A stretch of 64,000 bases of DNA from Ursus arctos (Eukaryota > Chordata > Mammalia > Carnivora > Ursidae), in contig NW_026622764.1 in assembly GCF_023065955.2 (NCBI RefSeq), positions 44,461,833-44,525,832 on the forward strand, written 5' to 3'. A program made the translations under genes and the position numbers. The notes below the pieces were generated by a model. The model was given only the letters and a program-made list of their open reading frames with translations, did not search any database and had not been told where the DNA came from. Of the stretch, positions 48,300 through 58,502 are shown one piece after another. Positions within the stretch are counted from its first letter, which is position 1. The number at the start of each line of letters is the position of its first letter.

Positions 48300-48388
48300 T
48301 TTGAGAGAGGAGAGCACAAGCAGGGGGAGCAGCAGAGGGAGAGGGAGAAGCAGGCTCCTCGCTGAGCAGGGAGCCCAACGCGGGGCTA
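48245..48388 (-). mobile_element. 5'-truncated carnivore SINE with expanded (TTTA)n
   Basis: On the minus strand only the distal body remains (GGGCTCCCTGCTCAGCGAGG with CT-rich tract). The tRNA-like head is absent. The tail is expanded to about eleven TTTA units (plus strand 48261-48304). No target duplication could be found. Confidence 0.88.
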
Positions 48389-48389
48389 A

Positions 48390-48740
48390 CTTTGCAAATT
48401 TTACCTTTTTATAATAGTTGACAAATAATAAGCAGGTAAATAAGACATAGACCGGATAAATTCAAAAAGTGATGGTTGCTGTGATGAAAATAAAATACCG
48501 TTATGTGAGAAAAAGTAACATGGTTGTTACTTCAGTGGTGTGTAAATTAACACTCAGTGAGGAGAGGGACCCAGTTGTGAAGAGCTAGAATAGGGTTCCA
48601 ATGAAAAGGAACAGGAAGTTCAAAATCCCAGGGGAGGAAAGAAGCTTGGAGAACTTGAATATTTCCAAAGAAATATGTGGCTGTGCAACCTAGTGAGTGA
48701 AGGGAGGAGCTTCTCCTGAAACAGTTTGAGGAGGCCCTAG
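48390..48740 (-). repeat. Ancient purine-rich interspersed repeat
   Basis: GACAAATAATAAGCAGGTAA, then GATGGTTGCTGTGATG, AGGAACAGGAAGTTCAAAA and GTGAGTGAAGGGAGGAGC. This is the purine-rich orientation of the same old family as 3020-3760 and 11640-12000. Strand and family are tentative. Confidence 0.35.
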
Positions 48741-48969
48741 TAAGACCGGACACACAACTCTCAGAAAAGAAAAGAGAAGCAATAATAATTTCTATATAGA
48801 GGCAGTTGTGTCACTTAATATCAAGAAAACTTTCTAAGTTCCAACCATACTCAGATTTTGCTTTTCTCTAATATAGCATATTCTTTTAAGGTCTTTACTT
48901 TGCTATCTATCTCCTCCACCTTCCTCTTCTCTCCCTAAAAACAAACAAACCAACAACAACAACAACAAA

Positions 48970-49255
48970 AACCTTATTCATCTTCCAAGGCAAGCTAATG
49001 TACCCTCTTCTCTGGGAAAATATTCTTGACAACCTCAGGCTATGAGCTCCTGGAGCACTCTGTGAATATCTTTTTTTATGGAACTTATTACATTGTAATC
49101 TGTTCCCCACCCTTCATCCCCTGTTACATGTTTGTCAATGAAGGGGGCTTGCCTCATTCATTTTATTCTTTTCCTCCCAACTACAACCACCTTGCAGGAT
49201 TGAATAATTTTATACAGTAATTATTGGTCAAATATATAAAGAATAAATTAATGAT
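48970..49255 (+). repeat. L2-like LINE 3' end
   Basis: ATCTTCCAAGGCAAGCTAAT, GGCTATGAGCTCCTGGAGC, GGAACTTATTACATTGTAA, GTTACATGTTTGTCAATGAA then GCCTCATTCATTTTATTC follow an L2-type order. (AAC)n lies just to the left at 48951-48969. Confidence 0.5.
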
Positions 49256-51245
49256 CAAAATAATTGTAAAGAAAGCACATTTTAGAAACGTTTACTATTT
49301 AATTTTATTTAAGACAAACTGGCAAATGAAGCCACAAAGTAGTACAGAAGAAATGTATGATTCTAAAAAAATTCATTCCAGGGGATAACAATAAATGCAT
49401 ATTGGTTATATTTTTGTCAGGTTTATGGATAGATACAGAAAGGTGATAGTGACTTAGCTGCTCATTTAATTGTCCACAAATAGGGATTTGGGCTGATTTA
49501 TACCCAAATATTTGAATCAATTATTACTCATATTCCTTTGGGAGAAAGAAAGAAAAATACACTGACCATTTTTAACTTACTTGGCATTTTTTTCTTGAGG
49601 CAAACCTGAAAGCACACATTGTAAAAAGATTCTAAGTAGCCTGCTGGCTGGAATTTCAATTTTTTTCCAGGTCGACATCTCTCTCATTGTTGTAGAATGG
49701 ACGTCAAGATGTTTGGTCAGTCTTTGACAGTTTGGTGACATTACCATCAACTGCTAAAGTCAACTTAATTTGAAGAGGCTAAAAAAATTCTATAAGAGAA
49801 TGAGCAGTGTCCACATGTTTAGAGACATGGCAGATATTGTTAATGCTAGTGACACAGGCCAGATGGAATATATAAACATATATGTTTATATATATAAATA
49901 TATAAACAGATGGACTATATAAACTCTAAGAATATGAATATATATATATTTAAAAATTTTTTTGACTATTTCCAGAAGATAAAGAGCTCAGTTGCTCATG
50001 TGTTGATGATCAGTCAATTGCTTTGAGATACAAAACTTATTTAAACAGACCAGGACTTTGTTTAAAGTCACTTTATGCTTTTAAGCAAAGATGGGTTCTG
50101 TGAATAAAGTATAAATGAAATTTTCAGATAATTTTAACTGCAATTTTAGCTAACAGCCAAACTATATTTAGCTTTACAATATAAAATATTAACATGGAAA
50201 TTACCTGGTGTGGTGTAATGTAATATTTCTTCCAAACTGATACCAGAAACTATTAATATATAACAGCCTTAGGCCCCATAGGACCAAGAGCTTAAAAGTT
50301 GAAAGATCTGAATAATAACTGGAGAATATCCCATTGCCAACACATTGCCATATTTCAAACATAGACTCTCAGAAAATGTGTGTTAGCTCTTCTCAAGTGT
50401 TATAATGAGCATACACTTCCAAAAGTAAGTATAGGCAAATGTTTCTGAGATGTTAGAGGGAGCACTGAGAGTGATGTCATGGTATTTTACATTGGTTTAG
50501 TGAGTTCCTTTTAGGACCCTGGGTCATCATGCAGCATGATAACAGAGGCCAGTAACTCTTTCATACTGTAACCCACATTTTGAGAGTCTTTGAGATTAGC
50601 TGTTACAAGGAGCATTTGAATTTGACCTGGATATACCTTGCCGCATTTTATCTTCAGTTCTTCTTCATCGCCTACCCTGTTAATAATTCATTTGATTTCA
50701 TTTAACATCTATTTTGCTGACCAAAGTTAGCAAACTTTTTATCCTATAAGGAACACATTCAGTTTAGGAATTTTGTAATGTATCGAGATTAAAGAGGAGG
50801 AAAAATACCCATTCTAGATAGAGACAATAACTATACAGATTTTAAAATGTGTAAACACAGTATTTCGTGGGTACATAATATTGTACTGGATTGTTGAGTC
50901 ATAATATTTTAGTTTTCCTATTTATGTTGTTTCCAAATTTGTACTAATATAAGTAAAATCACAATATTATCTTTATGCCTAAAGTCTTGAATGATTTCTT
51001 CAAAACAACTTCTAAAAAGATTTGCTAAGGTATAAGTTAGAAATGTTTTTAAATTTTTTGACAAACAATATTACATGGGTTCCCATAGATATTATTCAGA
51101 TTTATGCTCCATCACTGATTGCTAGTGTCAAAAACTCTTATAAAGACTGAATATCATGGAATTTAATTGTTATTACAGTATGTAAATAAATGATTCTTAA
51201 TTTTTCAGTAACATTAACTTTGATCAATAATGAGATGAGACATTT

Positions 51246-51248
<3 letters not shown>
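49256..51248. other. Unique AT-rich DNA, no gene seen
   Basis: No repeat family recognised. It contains a 26-bp palindrome (49868-49893) inside an AT-rich block with a direct repeat. Confidence 0.5.
49868..49893. repeat. Perfect 26-bp AT-rich palindrome
   Basis: The central 20 bp TATAAACATATATGTTTATA is its own reverse complement, and three more base pairs extend on each side. A direct repeat CAGATGGAMTATATAAAC lies at 49860-49877 and 49907-49924 (one mismatch). Confidence 0.9.

Positions 51249-51295
<47 letters not shown>
51249..51295. repeat. (TA)n microsatellite, ~23 units
   Basis: An uninterrupted TA run. Such runs can extrude cruciforms and are prone to length change. Confidence 0.97.
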
Positions 51296-51298
<3 letters not shown>

Positions 51299-52014
51299 TC
51301 ATTTGTATTTCTCCTGTTGTAGAATTCTCCTTTACCTGATGGATCTTGGTGTTTTCATTGTCAGTGTGTGACTGGCTTTATATTTTTGGTGAAATCTCTT
51401 GCATTTATATTCATTTTCTTGTGCAGATTCATGCATAGCCTTTGTCTTCTTGGGTATTTTCACCTACTCTATGTGAAAATAAATATTTTTTGGATCCTTG
51501 TATATAGTTAGCTGGACTCCACCTCAAAGTCACTGGAGCATTACAAATACATGTGGTAGCCTTTGAATAATTATGCAACATTTAAGACATTAAAAATATT
51601 TTTTAAAGATTTTCCTAATTAATCATACCCCTAGCTTTTTTATTTTCATTTTCAGAATCTTTTCACTTTGATTAATTATTTCACAATCACAATACATCTT
51701 GGTATAGTTTAACTAATTTTGAACTTTTTAAGGTCATTTTCTCATGTAGTCTATTTTCTGCATTGTAAACTCATCATCTTCTTCATTAGGAGAGTGAAAG
51801 TTTAGCTAAAGTGATGTCTTAATTACTCCAACTTCAAGATGTTTCATGATTTGAATTTTTAAAGACAGGGACTAGCTCTTTCTTTATCATCTGGCATTAA
51901 ATAAAATAGTGGTATGCACGATAAACACTTAGAACTGTAGCTACTTATTAACTACGTTGCACTCAGTGTTGTGATTCTGTACATGTTATATTTGGTTCTG
52001 ATATATATACATGT
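51296..52014. other. Unique AT-rich DNA, no gene seen
   Basis: No recognised feature, except a weak L2-like phrase near 51860-51930. Confidence 0.45.
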
Positions 52015-52135
52015 ATGCTCCCTTAATCTCCTCAGAAAGATTGCAAGTTTGGTCAGGAGTTTTGCCATTTCTTTTACAGAATTTCCCAAACTCTTTGTAC
52101 TCAGTACGTGCTCATTAAATGTTTTTCAATTAATG
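52015..52135 (+). repeat. L2-like 3' end, short
   Basis: AGATTGCAAGTTTGGTCAGG, then CTCTTTGTACTCAGTACG with TGCTCATTAAATGTTTTTCA. This is the end landmark order of L2-type elements. Confidence 0.45.
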
Positions 52136-52242
52136 GTAAAATAACCAGGAGTTTCATCTTGTTAGAGTGCTAACAATAAATGGCGAAGAAGTAAAAATTA
52201 ATCTGAAATGTGAGGCCGAGGTTAAGGGTAACAGGATTGTTT

Positions 52243-52258
52243 AATAGTTCAAATCTAG
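52243..52258. repeat. Target-site duplication of the full-length L1 (left copy)
   Basis: AATAGTTCAAATCTAG is identical to 58751-58766 (16 bp, perfect). The cut lies at TTT/AATA, close to the L1 endonuclease preference TT/AAAA. Confidence 0.97.
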
Positions 52259-53408
52259 GACGAGGGGGAGTTAAGATGGCGGAGGAGTAGGAGACACCGT
52301 TTTCAGCCGGTCCTCCGAGTCGAGCTGGATAGGTACCAGACCAGCCTAAACAACCACGGAACCAGCCTGAGACGCAGGAAGACGCATCTGGATCTCTACA
52401 AATGAACATCTCCAGCGCTGAGTATTGAGGTACGAAGCGGGGAGCCATGAAACTGTGCACAGATATCGGAAGATAAACGGAAGGGGGAGGGAGCCACCGC
52501 GTTTGGGCGCCGAGAAGCGGTAGCCACTTGCACGGGAGAGCGGGCGGGCTCGTGGTCGGCACCCGCAAAACAGCAGACTGAGACCGTGAGCCTGGTGCGC
52601 GCGCCACCAGGCATCTCGCGGAACACCGGAATCCCGGTGCGCTCACTGGATCCAGACTGAGACCGGGAGATCCGGGAGCGCGCGCGGGGCAGCTGGCGGC
52701 TGGCGGCTGGCAGCATTAGAAACACAAAGGACAGAGACGCGCCGGCCCTGGAAGTGAGGGCAGGGACGCCGGGTGTGGGGCGCACATCCCGGGACGCTGC
52801 AGGGTTGAGCAGCACCAACAGTAACGGAGTTAAAGTGGCCAGAACATTAGTAGAGAACGGGCCGCAATCCCTCTGTTCTGTGACAGAGGCTGAAATTCGG
52901 CCGCTGCTGCTCTGACTCTCAGAAGAGGCACAGCAAACCGCCAGGGAAAGCCACCAGAGAACAAAAGCCTGGAAATACCGGCTCAGGGAGTGCCCATCCC
53001 CATCCCCCCTCGCAGGGGACGCCGAGACTCTACCCAAACATGGCTGCCTGAGTATCGGCGCGGCAGGCCCCTCCCCCAGAACACAGAAGGCAGGCTGAAA
53101 AATCAAGAAGCCCACAACCCGGACGCCTGGGTGGCGCAGTCATTGAGCGCCTGCCTTCGGCTTAGGGCGTGATCCCGGCGTTCCGGAAAGGAGTCCCTCA
53201 TCGGGCTCCTCCGCTGGGAGCCTGCTTCTTCCTCTCCCACTCCCCTGCTTCTGTTCCCTCTCTCGCTGGTTGGCTGCCACATAAATAAATAAATAAAATC
53301 TTTAAAGAAGAAGCCCACATCCCTAAGATCCCTATAAAACAAGGGGCACGGCCTGGGACCCAGTCAATAATTTGGGCTCTGGAAACCCCGCAACCTCTCT
53401 TCATCAGA
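52259..53408 (+). promoter_or_regulatory. L1 5' UTR with internal promoter region
   Basis: It opens GACGAGGGGGAGTTAAGATG followed by GCGGAGGAG. The AAGATGGC word at 52273-52280 matches the YY1 site that L1 5' ends normally carry to place the transcription start. The next ~900 bp are by far the most CpG-rich in the window, as expected of an L1 sense promoter. A SINE lies at 53121-53307. Without the SINE and one copy of its target duplication, the UTR is about 950 bp. Promoter function is inferred from the family. Confidence 0.8.
53121..53307 (+). mobile_element. Carnivore SINE nested in the L1 5' UTR
   Basis: It reads GGACGCCTGGGTGGCGCAGT with CATTGAGCGCCTGCCTTCGG, a bear-like body (GGGCTCCTCCGCTGGGAGCC, CT-rich tract) and ATAAATAAATAAATAAAATC. 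Duplications AAGAAGCCCACAACCC (53105-53120) and AAGAAGCCCACATCCC (53308-53323) flank it with one mismatch, so it was inserted into an L1. The B-box region is altered (CCGGAAAGGAGTCCC in place of ATGGGATCGAGCCCC), so Pol III promoter activity is doubtful. It ends about 100 bp before the ORF1 start. Confidence 0.95.
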
Positions 53409-54311
53409 ATGACAAGAAGGAGAAGCCCCCCCCAGCAAAGAAAAGACAGTGATTCTGTGGCCTCTGCCACAGAAATAATGGATATGGATGTAACCAAATT
53501 ATCAGAAATGGAATTCAGAGTAACGATGGTCAAAATGATGAGTAGAATTGAAAAAACTATTAACGAAAAGGTTACTGAGAATATAGAATCCCTAAGGACA
53601 GAAATGAGAGCGAATCTAACAGAAATTAAAAATTCTATGAGCCAAATGCAGGCAAAACTAGAGGCTCTGACGGCCAGGGTCGCAGAAGCAGAGGAACAGG
53701 TTAGTGAATTGGAGGATGGGTTAATAGAGGAAAAAATGAAAATAGAAGATGGTCTTAAAAAAATCCACGCCCACGAATGTAGGTTACGGGAGATTACTGA
53801 CTCAATGAAACGATCCAATGTTAGAATCATCGGCATCCCCGAGGGGGTGGAGAAAAACAGAGGTCTAGAAGAGATATTTGAACAAATTGTAGCTGAAAAC
53901 TTCCCTAATCTAGCAAGGGAAACAAACATTCGTGTCCAAGAGGCAGAGAGGACCCCTCCCAAGCTCAACCATGACAAACCTACGCCACGTCATGTCATAG
54001 TGAAATTCGCAAATATTAGATGCAAGGATACAGTATTGAAAGCGGCCAGGGCAAAGAAATTTCTCACGTACCAAGGCAAAAGCATCAGAATTACGTCAGA
54101 CCTGTCTACACAGACCTGGAATGAGAGAAAGGGTTGGGGGAGCATATTTAAAGCTCTTTCAGAGAAAAACATGCAGCCAAGGATCCTTTATCCAGCAAGG
54201 CTGTCATTCAGAATTGATGGAGAAATAAAGACATTTCAGAATCGCCAGTCACTAACCAATTTCGTAACCACGAAACCAGCCCTACAGGAGATATTACGGG
54301 GGGTTCTATAA
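53409..54311 (+). CDS. L1 ORF1p, RNA-binding nucleic-acid chaperone, intact
   Basis: ORF1p of L1 forms trimers that coat the L1 RNA in a cytoplasmic ribonucleoprotein and act as a nucleic-acid chaperone. This 300-residue protein has a basic N-terminus (MTRRRSPPQQRK), a long heptad-rich coiled coil (about 33-130), and an RRM-like domain (about 137-225) starting NVRIIGIPEG and including TPRHVIVKF. It has a C-terminal domain (about 230-300) with DLSTQTW, QPRILYPARLSF and FVTTKPALQEIL. The start is the first ATG after a ~290-nt ATG-free leader. Length is close to the usual ~300-340, so it looks complete, and no stop or frameshift is visible. It is followed by ORF2 after 72 nt. The 259-codon antisense frame at 53198-53977 is its shadow. 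Confidence 0.95.
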   Translation: MTRRRSPPQQRKDSDSVASATEIMDMDVTKLSEMEFRVTMVKMMSRIEKTINEKVTENIESLRTEMRANLTEIKNSMSQMQAKLEALTARVAEAEEQVSELEDGLIEEKMKIEDGLKKIHAHECRLREITDSMKRSNVRIIGIPEGVEKNRGLEEIFEQIVAENFPNLARETNIRVQEAERTPPKLNHDKPTPRHVIVKFANIRCKDTVLKAARAKKFLTYQGKSIRITSDLSTQTWNERKGWGSIFKALSEKNMQPRILYPARLSFRIDGEIKTFQNRQSLTNFVTTKPALQEILRGVL

Positions 54312-54383
54312 AAGTAAAAAGGCCCCAAGAGTGATACAGAACAGAAAGTCACAGCCAATACAAACAAAGACTTTACTGGCAAC

Positions 54384-57300
54384 ATGGCAACATTAAAATC
54401 ATATCTCTCAGTAATCAGTCTTAATGTAAATGGTTTGAACGATCCCATAAAATGCCACAGGGTTGCAGATTGGATAAAAAGAAATGACCCATCCATTTGC
54501 TGTCTACAAGAGACTCATTTCAAACCCAAAGATGCATTCAGACTGAGAGTAAGGGGATGGAGTACCATCTTTCACGCAAATGGACCTCAAAAGAAAGCTG
54601 GGGTAGCAATTCTCATATCAGATAAATTGGATTTTAAACTACAGACTATAGTTAGAGATGCAGAAGGGCACTATATTATTCTTAAGGGAAGTATTCAACA
54701 AGTGGATATGACAATTATAAATATATATGCCCCCAACAGGGGAGCAGCAAGATACACAAGCCAACTCTTAACCAGAATAAAGAGACATATAAATAAAAAT
54801 ACACTAATAGTAGGGGACCTCAACACTCCACTATCAGAAATAGACAGAACACCCTGGCAAAAACTAAGCAAAGAATCAAAGGCTTTGAATGCCATACTCG
54901 ACGAGTTGGACCTCATAGATATATATAGAACACTACACCCCAGAACCAAAGAATACTCATTCTATTCTAATGCCCATGGAACATTCTCAAGAATAGACCA
55001 TGTTCTGGGACACAAAACAGGTCTCAACCGATACCAAAAGATTGAAATTATCCCCTGCATATTCTCAGACCACAACGCTCTGAAATTGGAACTCAACCAC
55101 AAGGAAAAATTTGGAAGAAACTCAAACACTTGGAGACTAAGAACCATACTGCTCAGGAATGACTCGATAAACCAGGAAATCAAAAATCAAATTAAACAAT
55201 TTATGGAGACCAATGAGAATGAAAATACAACAGTCCAAAACCTATGGGATACTGCAAAAGCAGTCCTAAGGGGGAAATACATAGCCATCCAAGCCTCACT
55301 CAAAAGAATAGAAAAATCTAAAATGCAGTTTTTATATTCTCACCTCAAGAAGCTGGAACAGCAACAGAGGGACAGGCCTAATCCACGCACGAGGAAGCAG
55401 TTGACCAAAATTAGAGCTGAAATCAATCAAGCAGAAACCAGAAGTACAGTAGAGCAGATCAACAGGACTAGAAGCTGGTTCTTTGAGAGAATCAATAAAA
55501 TTGACAGACCCCTGGCAAGACTTATCCAAAAGAAAAGAGAAAGGACCCAGATTATTAAAATTATGAACGAAAAAGGAGAGGTCACGACGAGCACCATTGA
55601 AATTGGAAGGATTATTAGAAATTTTTATCAACAGCTATATGCCAATAAACTAAGCAATCTGGAAGAGATGGAATCCTTCCTGGAAACCTATAAACTACCA
55701 AGATTGAAACCGGAAGAAATTGATTCCTTAAACAGGCCAATTAATTATGAAGGAATTGAGTCAGTGATAAACAACCTTCCAAATAACAAAACTCCAGGCC
55801 CGGATGGTTTTCCTGGGGAATTCTACCAAACATTCAAAGAAGAAATAATACCTATTCTCCTAAAGCTATTTCAAAAAATAGAAACAGAAGGAAAGCTACC
55901 AAACTCATTTTATGAGGCCAATATTACCTTGATCCCCAAACCAGGCAAAGATCCCATCAAAAAGGAGAATTACAGACCGATTTCCCTAATGAATATGGAC
56001 GCCAAAATCCTCAACAAGATACTTGCTAATAGAATCCAACAGTACATTAAAAGGATTATCCATCACGATCAAGTGGGATTCATACCTGGGATGCAAGCGT
56101 GGTTCAATATTCGCAAATCAATCAGCGTGATACATCATATCAACAAGAAAAGACTCAGGAACCATATGATCCTCTCAATCGATGCCGAAAAAGCATTTGA
56201 CAAAATACAGCATCCTTTCCTCATTAAAACCCTTCAGAGTGTAGGAATAGAAGGTACATTTCTCAATCTCATAAAAGCCATCTATGAAAAGCCTACTGCA
56301 AATATTATTCTCAATGGGGAAAAGCTGGAAGCCTTTCCCTTAAGATCAGGAACTCGACAAGGATGCCCACTCTCGCCACTATTATTCAACATAGTACTAG
56401 AAGTCCTTGCAACAGCATTCAGACGACAAAAAGGGATCAAAGGTATTCAAATTGGCAAAGAAGAAGTCAAAATGTCTCTCTTTGCAGATGACATGATACT
56501 CTATATGGAAAACCCAAAAGAAGCCACTCCCAAACTATTAGAAGTTATAGAGCAATTCAGTAACGTGGCAGGATACAAAATAAATGCTCAGAAATCAGTT
56601 GCATTTCTATACACGAATAACGAGACCGAAGAAAGAGAAATTAGGGAATCCATCCCATTTACAATAGCACCAAAAACCATACGTTACCTTGGAATTAACC
56701 AGAGACGTAAAGGACCTATATTCTAGAAACTATAAATCACTCTTAAAAGACATTGAGGAAGACATAAAAAGATGGAAAGATATTCCATGCTCGTGGATCG
56801 GAAGAATTAACATAGTTAAAATGTCCATGCTACCCAGAGCAATCTACACTTTCAATGCTATCCCGATCAAAATACCAAGGACATTTTTCAAAGAACTGGA
56901 ACAAACAGTCCTTAAATTTGTATGGAAACAGAAAAGGCCCCGAATCTCCAAGGAACTGTTGAAAAGGAAAAACAAAGCTGGGGGCATCACAATGCCAGAT
57001 TTCGAGCTGTACTACAAAGCTGTGATCACAAAGACAGCATGGTACTGGCACAAAAACAGTCACATAGACCAATGGAACAGAATAGAGAGCCCAGAAATGG
57101 ACCCTCGGCTCTTTGGGCAACTAATATTTGATAAAGCAGGAAAAAACATCCGGTGGGAAAAAGACAGTCTCTTCAATAAATGGTGCTGGGAAAATTGGAC
57201 AGCTACATGCAAGAGAATGAAACTTGACCACTATCTCACACCATACACAAAAATAAACTCCAAATGGATGAAAGACCTCGATGTGAGACAGGAATCCATC

Positions 57301-58206
57301 AAAATTCTAGAGGAGAACATAGGCAACAACCTCTACGACATCGGCCAAAGCAACCTTTTTCATGACACATCCCCAAAGGCAAGAGAAACAAAAGATAAAA
57401 TGAATTTATGGGACTTCATCAAGATTAAAAGTTTCTGCACAGCCAAGGAAACAGTCAGAAAAACTAAGAGGCAGCCCACGGAATGGGAGAATATATTTGC
57501 AAATGACACTACAGATAAAGGACTGGTATCCAAGATCTACAAAGAACTTCTCAAACTCAATACACGAGAAACAAATAAACAAATCAAAAAATGGGCAGAA
57601 GATATGAACAGACACTTTTCCAATGAAGACATACAAATGGCTAACAGACACATGAAAAAATGTTCAAAATCATTAGCCATCAAGGAAATTCAAATCAAAA
57701 CCACACTGAGATACCACCTTACGCCAGTTAGAATGGCAAAAATAGACAAGGCAAGAAACAACAATTGTTGGAGAGGATGTGGAGAAAGGGGATCCCTCCT
57801 ACATTGTTGGTGGGAATGCAAGTTGGTACAGCCACTCTGGAAAACCGTGTGGAGGTCCCTTAAAAAGTTAAAAATTGAGCTACCCTATGATCCAGCCATT
57901 GCACTACTGGGTATTTACCCCAAAGATACAGACGTAGTGAAGAGAAGGGCCATATGCACCCCAATGTTCATAGCAGCAATGTCCACAATAGCTAAATCGT
58001 GGAAGGAGCCGAGATGCCCTTCAACAGATGACTGGATTAAGAAGTTGTGGTCCATATATACAATGGAATATTACTCAGCTATCAGAAAGAACGAGTTCTC
58101 AACATTTGCTACAACATGGACAGCACTGGAGGAGATAATGCTAAGTGAAATAAGTCAAGCAGAGAAAGACAACTATCATATGATTTCTCTCATCTATGGA
58201 ACATAA
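54384..58206 (+). pseudogene. L1 ORF2p endonuclease/reverse transcriptase, one frameshift
   Basis: ORF2p nicks target DNA and reverse-transcribes L1 (and SINE) RNA there. Frame 1 runs 54384-56726 (780 codons). It carries an APE-type endonuclease (N14, E43 in CLQETHF, D145/N147 in GDLN, H230 in SDH) and the reverse transcriptase (TPGPDG near 470, D600 in [24 protein letters not shown], and FADD with D702/D703). At 56695-56700 a TTAAC unit appears to be missing, giving eight aberrant residues and a stop at 56724. The other frame then continues unbroken to 58206 with the C-terminal domain, including the cysteine-histidine motif CWRGCG...LLHCWWEC (first C at 57766). Adding the five bases gives exactly 1275 residues, the usual L1 length, and all catalytic residues then keep family numbering. 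All catalytic residues are present. The truncated product would keep endonuclease and RT but lose about 500 residues. Confidence 0.95.
56695..56726 (+). other. Frameshift and premature stop in L1 ORF2
   Basis: The text GGAATTAACCAGAGAC lacks one of two adjacent TTAAC units that the protein family (..GI-N-L-T-R-D-V..) predicts. The result is a switch to a frame ending in TAG at 56724-56726. A 5-bp deletion between tandem TTAAC copies is the simplest explanation. Confidence 0.8.
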
Positions 58207-58483
58207 GAACTAGGATGATCGGTAGGGGAAGAAAGGTATAAAGAAAGGGGGGGTAATCAGAAGGGGGAATGAAACATGAGAGACTATGGACTATGAGAAA
58301 CAAACTGAGGACTTCAGAGGGGAGGGGGGTGGGGGAATGGGATAGACCGGTGATGGGTAGTAAGGAGGGCACGTATTGCATGGTGCACTGGGTGTTATAC
58401 ACAACTAATGAATCATCGAGCCTTACATCGGAAACTGGGGATGTACTGTATGGTGACTAACATAATATAATAAAAAATCATTT
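58207..58483 (+). other. L1 3' UTR with G-rich tract and polyadenylation signal
   Basis: After the ORF2 TAA come a G-rich block (58246-58267) and a strong run of G-tracts at 58319-58341 that could form a G-quadruplex, a conserved feature of L1 3' UTRs. The AATAAA at 58469-58474 sits about 10 bp before the first poly(A). Confidence 0.85.
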
Positions 58484-58502
58484 AAAAAAAAAAAAAAAAA
58501 AA
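58484..58502 (+). repeat. First poly(A) tract (L1's own 3' end)
   Basis: Nineteen A residues following the L1 AATAAA. They are internal to the insertion because further sequence and the target duplication lie beyond. Confidence 0.9.

Noticed and set aside
52170..52646. 158-codon minus-strand frame at the L1 left end
   Set aside because: It runs out of the L1 into unique flanking DNA, so it cannot be an element-encoded protein. It is likely open by chance in GC-rich sequence.
53198..53977. 259-codon minus-strand open frame
   Set aside because: It is antisense to ORF1 and the nested SINE. Its serine/isoleucine-rich translation is the usual shadow of an A-rich L1 coding strand.
54236..55631. 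Several 60-99 codon minus-strand frames opposite ORF2
   Set aside because: They are shadows of the L1 ORF2 coding strand, with no independent motif or upstream signal.
56922..57131. 69-codon plus frame inside ORF2
   Set aside because: It is an alternative frame of the ORF2 C-terminal region, which is covered by the true frame.
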